From positions 62,001 to 126,000 of the forward strand of contig JAIHAL010000003.1 of the NCBI GenBank assembly GCA_020054675.1: DNA of 64,000 bases. The letters run 5' to 3'. Positions within the stretch are counted from its first letter, which is position 1, and each line of letters opens with the position of its first letter. A model generated the notes under the pieces. It was not told the origin of the DNA, did no database searches, and worked only from the letters and a program-made list of their open reading frames with translations. The translations under genes and the position numbers were made by a program. This document shows, piece after piece, positions 16,669 to 24,243 of the stretch. This DNA comes from Oscillospiraceae bacterium. Lineage in GTDB: Bacteria; Bacillota; Clostridia; Oscillospirales; Ruminococcaceae.

Positions 16669-18333
16669 ATGAAAGATTACCTTAAAAAAATTGTGGCTGA
16701 TGCCGAATTTCGCGCCGAAAATTTTATGATGAATCAAATTTTGGATTCCGGTTCAAAAGAATTTGGCGGATTTGCAAAGGATATGGATATTGTCCAGCCT
16801 AAAACGACTATTTATGGAGTCACAACATTAATTTCGCTGTATAATTTTAAAGACAGCCGGTTTTATTTAAATGATGAAGTTTTAAAAAGAATAAATATTG
16901 CCTTGGATTATATTGCGCGTTTTCAAAGAGAAGACGGGACGTTTGATTATTTAAGCTGCAATTTTTATTCGGCGCCGGATACCGCATTTTGTGTGAAACG
17001 CCTTTTGCCGTCATTTTTTTATTTGCAAAAGCATTTGAATATCCCTGAAAATAAGGGATTTCTTGAAAAAATAACGGCAATTATCGAGCGCGCGGCCGAC
17101 GGCATTGCCAAAGGAGGATTTCATACCCCAAACCACCGCTGGGCAATTGCTTCGGTACTTATGGCATGCGCAAATATTTTTGGCAGAGAAAAGTACCGCC
17201 AAAAAGCAAATCTGTATCTTAACGAGGGAATAGACTGCAATGAATACGGCGAGTATTCTGAACGTTCCTCCGGCAACTACAATAGAATTAATGACGAGGC
17301 AATGATTATCCTTTACGAGCAAACGGGAGAGGCAAAGTATCTTGATTACGCAAAACGCAATCTTGAAATGATGTTTTATTACTTTGAGCCGGATGGAAGT
17401 ATTTTTACAAAAAATTCAACACGCTATGATAAATCCAGAAAATTTTATCCAAGGGATTACTATTTTGATTATCTTTATGTTGGATTTTTGCAAAAGAACA
17501 ATCAATTTTTATCGGCGGCTGCAAAGATTATGGAGGATGTCATAAAACGTGGTGATTTGGCTCCGGATTGCTTAAATTTGCTGCTTAGCCATGAGAAACT
17601 GATGAGTTTGCTAAAATCGGATACTGACCTTAATCCGGCTTTTCCTGACAGATACAGCTTTTTTAATCCGGATTCGGGAATATTTCGGGTTCGCAAAAGC
17701 AAATTCAGCTATTCCGTTTTGGCAAAAAATCCATACTTTTTATATTTTCAGGTTGGCGAGTTGTCGATAGGTGCGCGTCTTAATGTAAACTTTTTTGAAC
17801 ATCATGAATTTATTCCAGAAAAAATTGAAAGGACAAGTTCCGGAGTAAAAGTTTACTCAAAATTTAAAGGATGGTTCTATTGCCCGTTTAATGAAAAACC
17901 GCAGGAAACTGACTGGTGGAAAATGGACCATGACAAAAGGGAAAAAATTGACGGGCCTGTGCTGGATATTGATGCTGAAATAAAAGAAACCGAAGATGGA
18001 ATTGATTTGCATTTGAGCATTGACGGATGCAACAGAATTCCTTTTGCTCTTGAATTCAGTGTAGACAGCAATGATTTTTTGATAAAAACCCCAAGCTTTA
18101 TACATAAACCTGTTTTAGGAAGTATGCTGGTAATCAAAGAAGGGCACGCTGAAATTTCAAAAGGATGCAGCATAATGAAAATAGGCCCGTCTTTTGGCGA
18201 ACATTTCTTTGTCCAAAGTGGAAATAAAGAAAACAACAGCTTTTATTTTACCGGATTTACAAATTTTAAAAATGTCATAAGCTTTCGCATGGTTTCGCAG
18301 AGATTTAAAAATGAGAGCGATAGCTTGAATTGA
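16669..18333 (+). CDS. unrecognised protein with likely helical toroid and C-terminal beta domain
   Basis: I do not recognise this 554-residue protein by family. There is no signal peptide or membrane helix, so it should be cytoplasmic. Residues of about 1-320 are helix-rich with aromatic and acidic clusters (GEYSERSSGNYNRINDEAMI, HTPNHRWAIASVLMAC), as in alpha/alpha-toroid glycan enzymes such as polysaccharide lyases and unsaturated glycosidases. Residues of about 330-550 are strand-rich and could be a beta-sandwich, also usual in those enzymes. It is last in the glycan operon, two bases after the HAD gene, and a strong terminator follows. An intracellular oligosaccharide-processing role is a guess from context. 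Confidence 0.6.
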   Translation: MKDYLKKIVADAEFRAENFMMNQILDSGSKEFGGFAKDMDIVQPKTTIYGVTTLISLYNFKDSRFYLNDEVLKRINIALDYIARFQREDGTFDYLSCNFYSAPDTAFCVKRLLPSFFYLQKHLNIPENKGFLEKITAIIERAADGIAKGGFHTPNHRWAIASVLMACANIFGREKYRQKANLYLNEGIDCNEYGEYSERSSGNYNRINDEAMIILYEQTGEAKYLDYAKRNLEMMFYYFEPDGSIFTKNSTRYDKSRKFYPRDYYFDYLYVGFLQKNNQFLSAAAKIMEDVIKRGDLAPDCLNLLLSHEKLMSLLKSDTDLNPAFPDRYSFFNPDSGIFRVRKSKFSYSVLAKNPYFLYFQVGELSIGARLNVNFFEHHEFIPEKIERTSSGVKVYSKFKGWFYCPFNEKPQETDWWKMDHDKREKIDGPVLDIDAEIKETEDGIDLHLSIDGCNRIPFALEFSVDSNDFLIKTPSFIHKPVLGSMLVIKEGHAEISKGCSIMKIGPSFGEHFFVQSGNKENNSFYFTGFTNFKNVISFRMVSQRFKNESDSLN

Positions 18334-18345
18334 ATTTTAAAAGAT

Positions 18346-18382
18346 GCAAAACAGCCCCCAATTGAGATGGGGGCTGTTTTGC
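18346..18382. terminator. bidirectional terminator between the glycan operon and the MerR gene
   Basis: GCAAAACAGCCCCCA pairs perfectly with TGGGGGCTGTTTTGC over a 7-base loop. Flanking A and T runs let it work on both strands, ending the plus-strand operon and the convergent minus-strand regulator gene. Confidence 0.9.
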
Positions 18383-19104
18383 TATTCGTTGTATGTTTCC
18401 ACGCACCAGCCTTTTTTGCCGCAGGCTTTGCAGGTCAGCTTTCGTGTTTTTGGGGTATGGTTTGAGAAAAAGAACTCCATAATTCCCGGTTTAAAAGTTG
18501 CGCCGCATTCGGGACAAATATATGCCGAGTTTTTGTAGTACATTCCTGCAAGCAAAATGCATATCAGGATTGCCAATGGCATAACGATTGCAAAAGGAAT
18601 CCAGTTTTTGTAGAAAATCCATACAAGAATGGATATAAGCTCGGCAATCGTGCATAAACTACCCCAAAAAAGCATTTTCATGTGCACGCTGTGCAGCTTT
18701 TTTTGCTTGTTTTCATACATAATTTGTTCTATGTCGCTTTTAATGTTTTCAGGAATAGCTTGTTTTTGGGAAACATATCCGCGTACGGCGTCAATGGCAG
18801 TTAATTGCTTTTTCTTTTCCTCCATTTCGGATTTAAGCTGCTTTTCATGCTCATCCAAAATCAAAAGGAGTATCTTTTGCGGATTTTCACTTTGCAGTAT
18901 TTCCTTTATTGAATCAAGTGAAAGTCCAAGTGCTTTTAAAAAGCAAATAAGCTGCATTTGGTTTTTATCCTCTTCCGAGTAAAGCCGCCTTCCGCCTTCC
19001 GTCAATTCGGATGGGCTAAGCAATCCCTTGGAGTCATAAAACTGAACCGTCCGTACCGATATGCCGCAAATTTTTGCAAGCTCTCCCGTTGTGTATTTGG
19101 ACAT
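18382..19104 (-). CDS. membrane-anchored MerR-family regulator with C-terminal zinc ribbon
   Basis: The 240-residue protein begins with a MerR winged-helix domain (YTTGELAKICGISVRTVQFYDSKGLL, with GGRRLYSEED in the wing). A dimerisation helix of charged coiled-coil type follows up to about residue 125. Unusually, two hydrophobic helices occur at about 150-193, and the tail carries a CPEC (197-200) and CKAC (225-228) pair that could bind zinc. It would thus be a DNA-binding protein tethered to the membrane. The ATG at 19104 is chosen because AAGGAGGTG lies six bases before it. The promoter has the 19-base spacer with a dyad that MerR proteins act on, so it probably regulates itself. The inducer is unknown. 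Confidence 0.88.
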   Translation of the reverse strand: MSKYTTGELAKICGISVRTVQFYDSKGLLSPSELTEGGRRLYSEEDKNQMQLICFLKALGLSLDSIKEILQSENPQKILLLILDEHEKQLKSEMEEKKKQLTAIDAVRGYVSQKQAIPENIKSDIEQIMYENKQKKLHSVHMKMLFWGSLCTIAELISILVWIFYKNWIPFAIVMPLAILICILLAGMYYKNSAYICPECGATFKPGIMEFFFSNHTPKTRKLTCKACGKKGWCVETYNE

Positions 19105-19125
19105 AGAATTCACCTCCTTGGCTTC

Positions 19126-19156
19126 ATAATACATCATTACGCGGCGTTATGAGCAA
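19126..19156 (-). promoter_or_regulatory. MerR-type promoter with 19-base spacer and dyad operator
   Basis: On the minus strand TTGCTC (19151-19156) and TATTAT (19126-19131) are separated by 19 bases, the long spacer that MerR activators correct by twisting DNA. Inside the spacer, ATAACGC-C-GCGTAAT (19136-19150) is a 7+1+7 dyad with one mismatch. It lies directly upstream of the MerR gene and supports autoregulation. Confidence 0.7.
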
Positions 19157-19200
19157 TAGGTTACGCAAGGTAATTTTTTATTTTTTACATTTTTTTAATA

Positions 19201-19236
19201 AATTTGCCCCCTCCGAAAGCGGAGGGGGCAAATTTT
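19201..19236 (-). terminator. terminator of ppdK
   Basis: AAATTTGCCCCCTCCG pairs with CGGAGGGGGCAAATTT around a 4-base GAAA-type loop (AAAG). It lies 22 bases beyond the ppdK stop, with A/T-rich flanks. Confidence 0.9.
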
Positions 19237-19257
19237 AAACTGCCTTATAAAGCAATC

Positions 19258-21888
19258 TTATCTTGGGTACTTGATAGCTGCCTGAGCTGCTGCAAGCCTT
19301 GCAATCGGAACGCGGAAAGGCGAGCATGAAACATAGGTGAGTCCTGTCTTGTGGCAGAATTCGATTGTTGACGGGTCGCCGCCGTGTTCGCCGCAGATGC
19401 CGAGCTTGATGTCCGGACGTGTTTTCTTTCCAAGTTCGGAAGCCATCTTAACAAGCTTTCCAACGCCATCCTGGTCGAGCTTTGCAAACGGGTCAAATTC
19501 GTAAATCTTCTTGTCGTAGTAAGCGCCAAGGAACTTGCCTGCGTCATCTCTTGAGAAGCCGAATGTCATCTGTGTGAGGTCGTTTGTACCAAATGAGAAG
19601 AATTCAGCTTCCTTTGCAATTTCGTCGGCTGTGAGAGCAGCACGCGGAATCTCAATCATTGTTCCTACTTTGTATTTGAGCTTTGCGCCTGTTTCTTCAA
19701 TAATCTTGTCTGCTGTTGAAGTTACAACGCTCTTTACATATTGAAGCTCTTTGAGCTCTCCAACGAGAGGAATCATGATTTCAGGAACGATGTTCCAATC
19801 GGGATGCTTTTTGGAAACATTGATAGCTGCTTCGATAACTGCCCTTGTCTGCATTGCTGCAATTTCAGGATAAGTTACCGCAAGACGGCATCCGCGGTGG
19901 CCCATCATCGGGTTGAATTCGTGAAGGCCTGCAATGATTGCCTTGATTTCTTCAACGGTCTTGCCCTGAGTCTTTGCAAGGAGCTCAATGTCCTTTTCTT
20001 CGGTAGGAACGAATTCGTGGAGCGGCGGGTCAAGGAAACGGATAGTAACCGGCTTGCCCTCCATAGCTTCGTAAAGCTCTTCAAAGTCGCCTCTCTGCAT
20101 CGGGAGGAGCTTAGCAAGAGCAGCTTCCCTCTGTTCAACTGTATCGGAGCAAATCATTTCTCTGATAGCAGCAATTCTGTCAGCCTCAAAGAACATGTGC
20201 TCGGTACGGCAAAGACCAATGCCCTCAGCGCCAAAGGAAGCAGCCTTTTGAGCGTCCTTAGGAGTATCGGCATTTGTTCTTACCTGAAGCTGTCTGTATT
20301 TGTCGGCCCAAGCCATTATGCGGCCGAAGTTTCCTGAAATTTCAGCGGCAACGGTAGGAATAGCCTCGCCGTAAATGTTTCCGGTGGAGCCGTCAAGAGA
20401 GATGTAGTCGCCCTCTTTGAATACTCTTCCGGCAAGAGTGAACTGCTTGTTTTCTTCATCCATCTTGATTTCGCCGCATCCGGATACGCAACATGTGCCC
20501 ATTCCGCGCGCAACAACGGCAGCGTGGGATGTCATGCCTCCGCGAACGGTGAGTATGCCCTGTGAATAGTGCATTCCCTCAATGTCTTCCGGAGAGGTTT
20601 CAAGTCTTACAAGGATAACCTTTTCGCCCCTCTTAGCCCATTCGGTAGCATCTTCGGCTGTGAATACGATTCTTCCGCAAGCAGCTCCGGGAGAAGCGGG
20701 AAGTGCGGATGCAATCGGCTTAGCGGCTTTAAGAGCCTTTGCGTCAAACTGCGGGTGGAGAAGAGCGTCAAGCTGCTTGGGGTCTATCATGGTAAGAGCT
20801 TGCTTTTCGTCAATCATGCCCTCGTCAACAAGGTCGCAAGCAATATTGAGAGCAGCGGTAGCGGTTCTCTTTCCGTTTCTTGTCTGAAGCATGTAGAGCT
20901 TCTTTTCTTCAATGGTGAATTCCATGTCCTGCATGTCTTTGTAGTGCTTTTCAAGCTTGGAGGAGATTTCAACGAACTGCTGGTAGCATTCCGGCATGAT
21001 TTCTGCAAGCTTGTCGATGGACTGTGGAGTTCTTACGCCGGCAACAACGTCTTCGCCCTGAGCGTTGATAAGGAATTCGCCAAAGAGCTTCTTTTCGCCG
21101 GTTGCAGGGTTTCTTGTGAAAGCAACGCCGGTACCGGAGGTATCGCCCATGTTTCCGAATACCATTGCCTGAACGTTTACGGCAGTTCCCCATGAGGACG
21201 GGATGTCGTTCATTCTTCTATAATAAATTGCACGCGGGTTGTTCCATGAACGGAATACGGCCTTAACTGCGCCCATGAGCTGTTCCTTGGGGTCGGACGG
21301 GAAGTCGCTGCCGATTTTTGACTTGTATTCAGCCTTAAATGCGTTTGCAAGCTCTTTAAGGTCTTCGGCGGTAAGCTCTGTATCAAGCTTTACGCCTTTC
21401 TTTTCTTTCATTTCATCAATGAGCTTTTCAAAGTATTTTTTGCCTACTTCCATAACAACGTCTGAGTACATCTGGATGAAACGGCGGTATGAGTCATAAG
21501 CAAAACGCGGATTGTTGGTTTTCTTTGCAAAAGCTTCAACAACTTCGTCGTTAAGGCCGAGGTTGAGGATTGTGTCCATCATACCGGGCATGGATGCTCT
21601 TGCGCCGGAACGTACGGAAACGAGGAGGGGATTGTTAAGGTCGCCGAACTTCTTGCCGGTAATTTCCTCCATCTTGCCGATATATTCCATGATTTGCGCT
21701 TGAATCTCATCGTTGATTTTTTCGCCGTCAGCGTAATACTGTGTGCAAGCTTCTGTTGTAATGGTAAATCCTTGCGGAACAGGCATGCCCAAATTTGTCA
21801 TTTCGGCAAGGTTTGCTCCCTTTCCGCCAAGCAGTTCTCTCATTGAGCCGTTGCCCTCGGAGAACAGGTAAACGTATTTTTTGCTCAC
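19258..21888 (-). CDS. ppdK: pyruvate, phosphate dikinase
   Basis: PPDK interconverts pyruvate, ATP and phosphate with phosphoenolpyruvate, AMP and pyrophosphate. In anaerobes it works in glycolysis or gluconeogenesis at the PEP-pyruvate node. The 876-residue length is standard. The ATP-grasp domain opens with GGKGANLAEM and carries VSVRSGARASMPGMMDT. The phosphohistidine is in GGMTSHAAVVARGMG (central domain). The C-terminal TIM barrel has GICGEHGGDPSTIEF with the catalytic Cys. GGAGGTAGA-like bases precede the start. It is a single-gene unit with its own promoter and terminator. The pyrophosphate it makes or uses links it to the pyrophosphatase gene at 28.6-29.1 kb. Confidence 0.98.
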   Translation of the reverse strand: MSKKYVYLFSEGNGSMRELLGGKGANLAEMTNLGMPVPQGFTITTEACTQYYADGEKINDEIQAQIMEYIGKMEEITGKKFGDLNNPLLVSVRSGARASMPGMMDTILNLGLNDEVVEAFAKKTNNPRFAYDSYRRFIQMYSDVVMEVGKKYFEKLIDEMKEKKGVKLDTELTAEDLKELANAFKAEYKSKIGSDFPSDPKEQLMGAVKAVFRSWNNPRAIYYRRMNDIPSSWGTAVNVQAMVFGNMGDTSGTGVAFTRNPATGEKKLFGEFLINAQGEDVVAGVRTPQSIDKLAEIMPECYQQFVEISSKLEKHYKDMQDMEFTIEEKKLYMLQTRNGKRTATAALNIACDLVDEGMIDEKQALTMIDPKQLDALLHPQFDAKALKAAKPIASALPASPGAACGRIVFTAEDATEWAKRGEKVILVRLETSPEDIEGMHYSQGILTVRGGMTSHAAVVARGMGTCCVSGCGEIKMDEENKQFTLAGRVFKEGDYISLDGSTGNIYGEAIPTVAAEISGNFGRIMAWADKYRQLQVRTNADTPKDAQKAASFGAEGIGLCRTEHMFFEADRIAAIREMICSDTVEQREAALAKLLPMQRGDFEELYEAMEGKPVTIRFLDPPLHEFVPTEEKDIELLAKTQGKTVEEIKAIIAGLHEFNPMMGHRGCRLAVTYPEIAAMQTRAVIEAAINVSKKHPDWNIVPEIMIPLVGELKELQYVKSVVTSTADKIIEETGAKLKYKVGTMIEIPRAALTADEIAKEAEFFSFGTNDLTQMTFGFSRDDAGKFLGAYYDKKIYEFDPFAKLDQDGVGKLVKMASELGKKTRPDIKLGICGEHGGDPSTIEFCHKTGLTYVSCSPFRVPIARLAAAQAAIKYPR

Positions 21889-21963
21889 TGTAAATCTACC
21901 TCCAAAAATTTTTGTTCAGCACGGAAAAGCTTTAAACACTCCAAAAATTAGAAATATTTTGCT

Positions 21964-22011
21964 TGTCCGCGGACATATCAATATTATATCAGATTTTCTT
22001 TTATTTTTCCA
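21964..22011 (-). promoter_or_regulatory. ppdK promoter with a start-site palindrome
   Basis: On the minus strand an extended -10 (TGATATAAT, with TATAAT at 21983-21988) has a weak -35 TGGAAA (22006-22011) at 17 bases. Immediately after the expected start lies TGTCCGCGGACA (21964-21975), a perfect 12-base palindrome well placed to be a repressor operator. The binding protein is unknown. The rest of the gap 21889-22218 holds only the glmU promoter and AT-rich sequence. Confidence 0.6.
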
Positions 22012-22151
22012 TATATTTTTATAGAAAAATAAATTTAATTTAATACAGGGCCTTTTGGCACAAATCAACTATTTTTATTGGGATTTTCAAAGCTTTTTTA
22101 AGGCATAATTGCATTTTTTAATAAATGTAAAATGAAAATAAAAAATAGCAC

Positions 22152-22180
22152 TTGAAAAATTATGAAAAAATTGAGATAAT
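22152..22180 (+). promoter_or_regulatory. promoter of glmU-pth-mfd
   Basis: TTGAAA (22152-22157), a 17-base spacer and GATAAT (22175-22180) lie about 40 bases before the glmU start. Confidence 0.65.
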
Positions 22181-22218
22181 GGAAATAAGGTTTATAAGAA
22201 TACGGGGAGGATGTTTTC

Positions 22219-23604
22219 ATGTCAAATAATTGTGCGGTAATTCTTGCGGGAGGAAAAGGAAAAAGGATGAAATCCGAATTGCCGAAGCCTCTTTTTGAGG
22301 TTTTGGGCGAGCCGATGCTGGAATGGGTGATAAAGGCCTGCAAGAATGCCGCTTTGAATGATTTGTGCATAGTAAAGGGCTATAATGCCCATTATATTGA
22401 CGAATATCTCTGCGGAAGGTACGAAACCGTCCTGCAGGAGGAGCAAAAAGGCACCGGACATGCGGTTATGCAGGCAAGAAAATTCCTTGAAGAACATTTG
22501 GATTCAAATACGCTTATACTTTATGGTGACGCCCCGTTTGTTGACGAGGCGACAATTTCTGCTGCGCTTGAAAAGCATTTGAGCGAGGGAAATGCCGTTA
22601 CGATTGTTTCAGCAAGGCTTGAAAATCCTTTTGGATACGGAAGGGTCATAAGGGAAGAAAACGGGATTTCATGCATTGTAGAGGAAAAGGACGCTACGGA
22701 AGAACAAAAGAAAATTGATGAGGCGAATTCGGGAATATATTGGTTTAAAACTTCGGCATTGCTTGAAGCCCTTGATGAAATTTCACCGAATAATGCGCAA
22801 GGGGAGTATTACCTTACCGATACGGTGGGAATAATCATTTCAAAGGGGCTTCGCGCAGGGGCTTATCTTACCCCGAATCCAAAGGTTGCTCTTGGCGCAA
22901 ATGATAAAAAGGGACTTTTGCAGCTTAATAATGTTGCAAGGATGGATATAATTGAAAAGCATATGGAAAACGGCGTGGAATTTCTCTGCACGGACGGGGT
23001 GACAATAGGCCGTGATGTTATAATAGGCGCCGGAACAAAAATCCTGCAAGGGACTATAATTACCGGAAAGACCATTATTTCCGAGAACTGCACAATAGGC
23101 CCCAACTGCCTTATAGATGACTGCATAATAGGATTTAATACGAAACTTAATTACGTTCAGGCATATCAGTCAGTAATAGGCGATAATGTGAAAATCGGCC
23201 CGTTCGTGCATATAAGGCCGGACAGCAATATAAAGAGTGGAGTAAAAATAGGCGATTTTGTTGAGGTCAAGAATTCAAACATCGGCGAGGGAACAGCAAT
23301 AGCCCATCTTACTTATGTCGGCGACAGCGATGTGGGCAGGAATGTAAACTTTGGCTGCGGAGTGGTTACGGTCAACTACGACGGAGCAAAAAAATCAAGG
23401 ACGACCATAGGCGACAATGCCTTTATCGGCTGCAATACAAATCTTGTAGCTCCCGTTACGGTGGGCGAGGCGGCATATACCGCGGCAGGCTCAACGATTA
23501 CAAAGGATGTCCCCGCAAATGCCCTTGCGATAGAGCGCGGGGAAATGAAAATCAAAGAGGGCTATGGATTAAGAAAATTAAAAGGAAGAATAAAAAAGGA
23601 TTAA
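22219..23604 (+). CDS. glmU: bifunctional UDP-GlcNAc pyrophosphorylase/glucosamine-1-phosphate acetyltransferase
   Basis: GlmU makes UDP-GlcNAc for peptidoglycan: it acetylates GlcN-1-P and then couples it to UTP. The N-terminal nucleotidyltransferase shows LAGGKGKRMKSELPKPL, GTGHAVMQA and LYGDAPFVDE. From about residue 250 the left-handed beta-helix of hexapeptide repeats begins, with the acetyltransferase motif VEVKNSNIGEGTAIAHLTYVGD and NYDGAKKSRTTIGD. Length 461 is typical. GGGGAGG precedes the ATG. It is the first gene of glmU-pth-mfd, spaced by 3 and 15 bases. It works with GlmS, encoded at 37.8-39.7 kb. Confidence 0.98.
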   Translation: MSNNCAVILAGGKGKRMKSELPKPLFEVLGEPMLEWVIKACKNAALNDLCIVKGYNAHYIDEYLCGRYETVLQEEQKGTGHAVMQARKFLEEHLDSNTLILYGDAPFVDEATISAALEKHLSEGNAVTIVSARLENPFGYGRVIREENGISCIVEEKDATEEQKKIDEANSGIYWFKTSALLEALDEISPNNAQGEYYLTDTVGIIISKGLRAGAYLTPNPKVALGANDKKGLLQLNNVARMDIIEKHMENGVEFLCTDGVTIGRDVIIGAGTKILQGTIITGKTIISENCTIGPNCLIDDCIIGFNTKLNYVQAYQSVIGDNVKIGPFVHIRPDSNIKSGVKIGDFVEVKNSNIGEGTAIAHLTYVGDSDVGRNVNFGCGVVTVNYDGAKKSRTTIGDNAFIGCNTNLVAPVTVGEAAYTAAGSTITKDVPANALAIERGEMKIKEGYGLRKLKGRIKKD

Positions 23605-23607
23605 GTT

Positions 23608-24228
23608 ATGGACATTTTTGCAAAACTCAAAGAAATTTCAGCACATAACCAAACCGGGCCGGTTGACTTCATAATAGTCGGGCTGGGAAATATCGGCTCA
23701 AAATATGAGGATACACGGCATAATGCGGGATTTATGGCAATAGATGCAATTTCCTCAAAGTATGGAGTCAAGGTCGACAGGATAAAATTCAAATCCATTG
23801 TCGGAGAAGCTGTTATAGGCGGGAAAAAGTGTTTGTTGATGAAGCCTTCAACCTTTATGAACAACAGCGGGGAAGCAGTTGTCGAGGGAATGAATTTTTA
23901 TAAAATTCCTGTGGAGCGTGTGATAGTGCTCTATGACGATATAAGCCTTGAACCGTCACAGATAAGGATAAGGCGAAAGGGCAGTGACGGCGGGCATAAC
24001 GGGATAAAAAGCATAATATACCTTACCGGCAAGGATACTTTCCCAAGGGTTAAAATAGGGGTGGGAAAAAAGCCTCATCCGGATTATGACCTTGCCAATT
24101 GGGTGCTTTCAAATTTCAAGCCTGAGGAGTATCCTAAGATAAGGGAAGCGCTTGAAAAGACAGCGGCAAGCGTTGAACTCATGGTAGAAGGCAAAATTGA
24201 TGAGGCCATGAATAAATACAACAGTTAA
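23608..24228 (+). CDS. pth: peptidyl-tRNA hydrolase
   Basis: Pth cleaves peptidyl-tRNA released by stalled ribosomes and recycles the tRNA. The signature VGLGNIGSKYEDTRHNAGF carries the catalytic His. LMKPSTFMNNSGEAV, DDISLEPSQIRIRRKGSDGGHNG and RVKIGVGKKPH follow in the family order. The usual GLGNPG has Ile for Pro here. At 206 residues it has an N-terminal extension of about 20 residues (KLKEISAHNQTGPVD) compared with common Pth. It sits between glmU and mfd, a frequent Firmicute order. Confidence 0.96.
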   Translation: MDIFAKLKEISAHNQTGPVDFIIVGLGNIGSKYEDTRHNAGFMAIDAISSKYGVKVDRIKFKSIVGEAVIGGKKCLLMKPSTFMNNSGEAVVEGMNFYKIPVERVIVLYDDISLEPSQIRIRRKGSDGGHNGIKSIIYLTGKDTFPRVKIGVGKKPHPDYDLANWVLSNFKPEEYPKIREALEKTAASVELMVEGKIDEAMNKYNS

Positions 24229-24243
24229 GCAAGGATTTTTTGT

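Noticed and set aside
20569-21195. 208-codon open frame on the plus strand
   Set aside because: It lies wholly within ppdK on the opposite strand, has low-complexity Ser/Gly/Leu content and no ribosome site.
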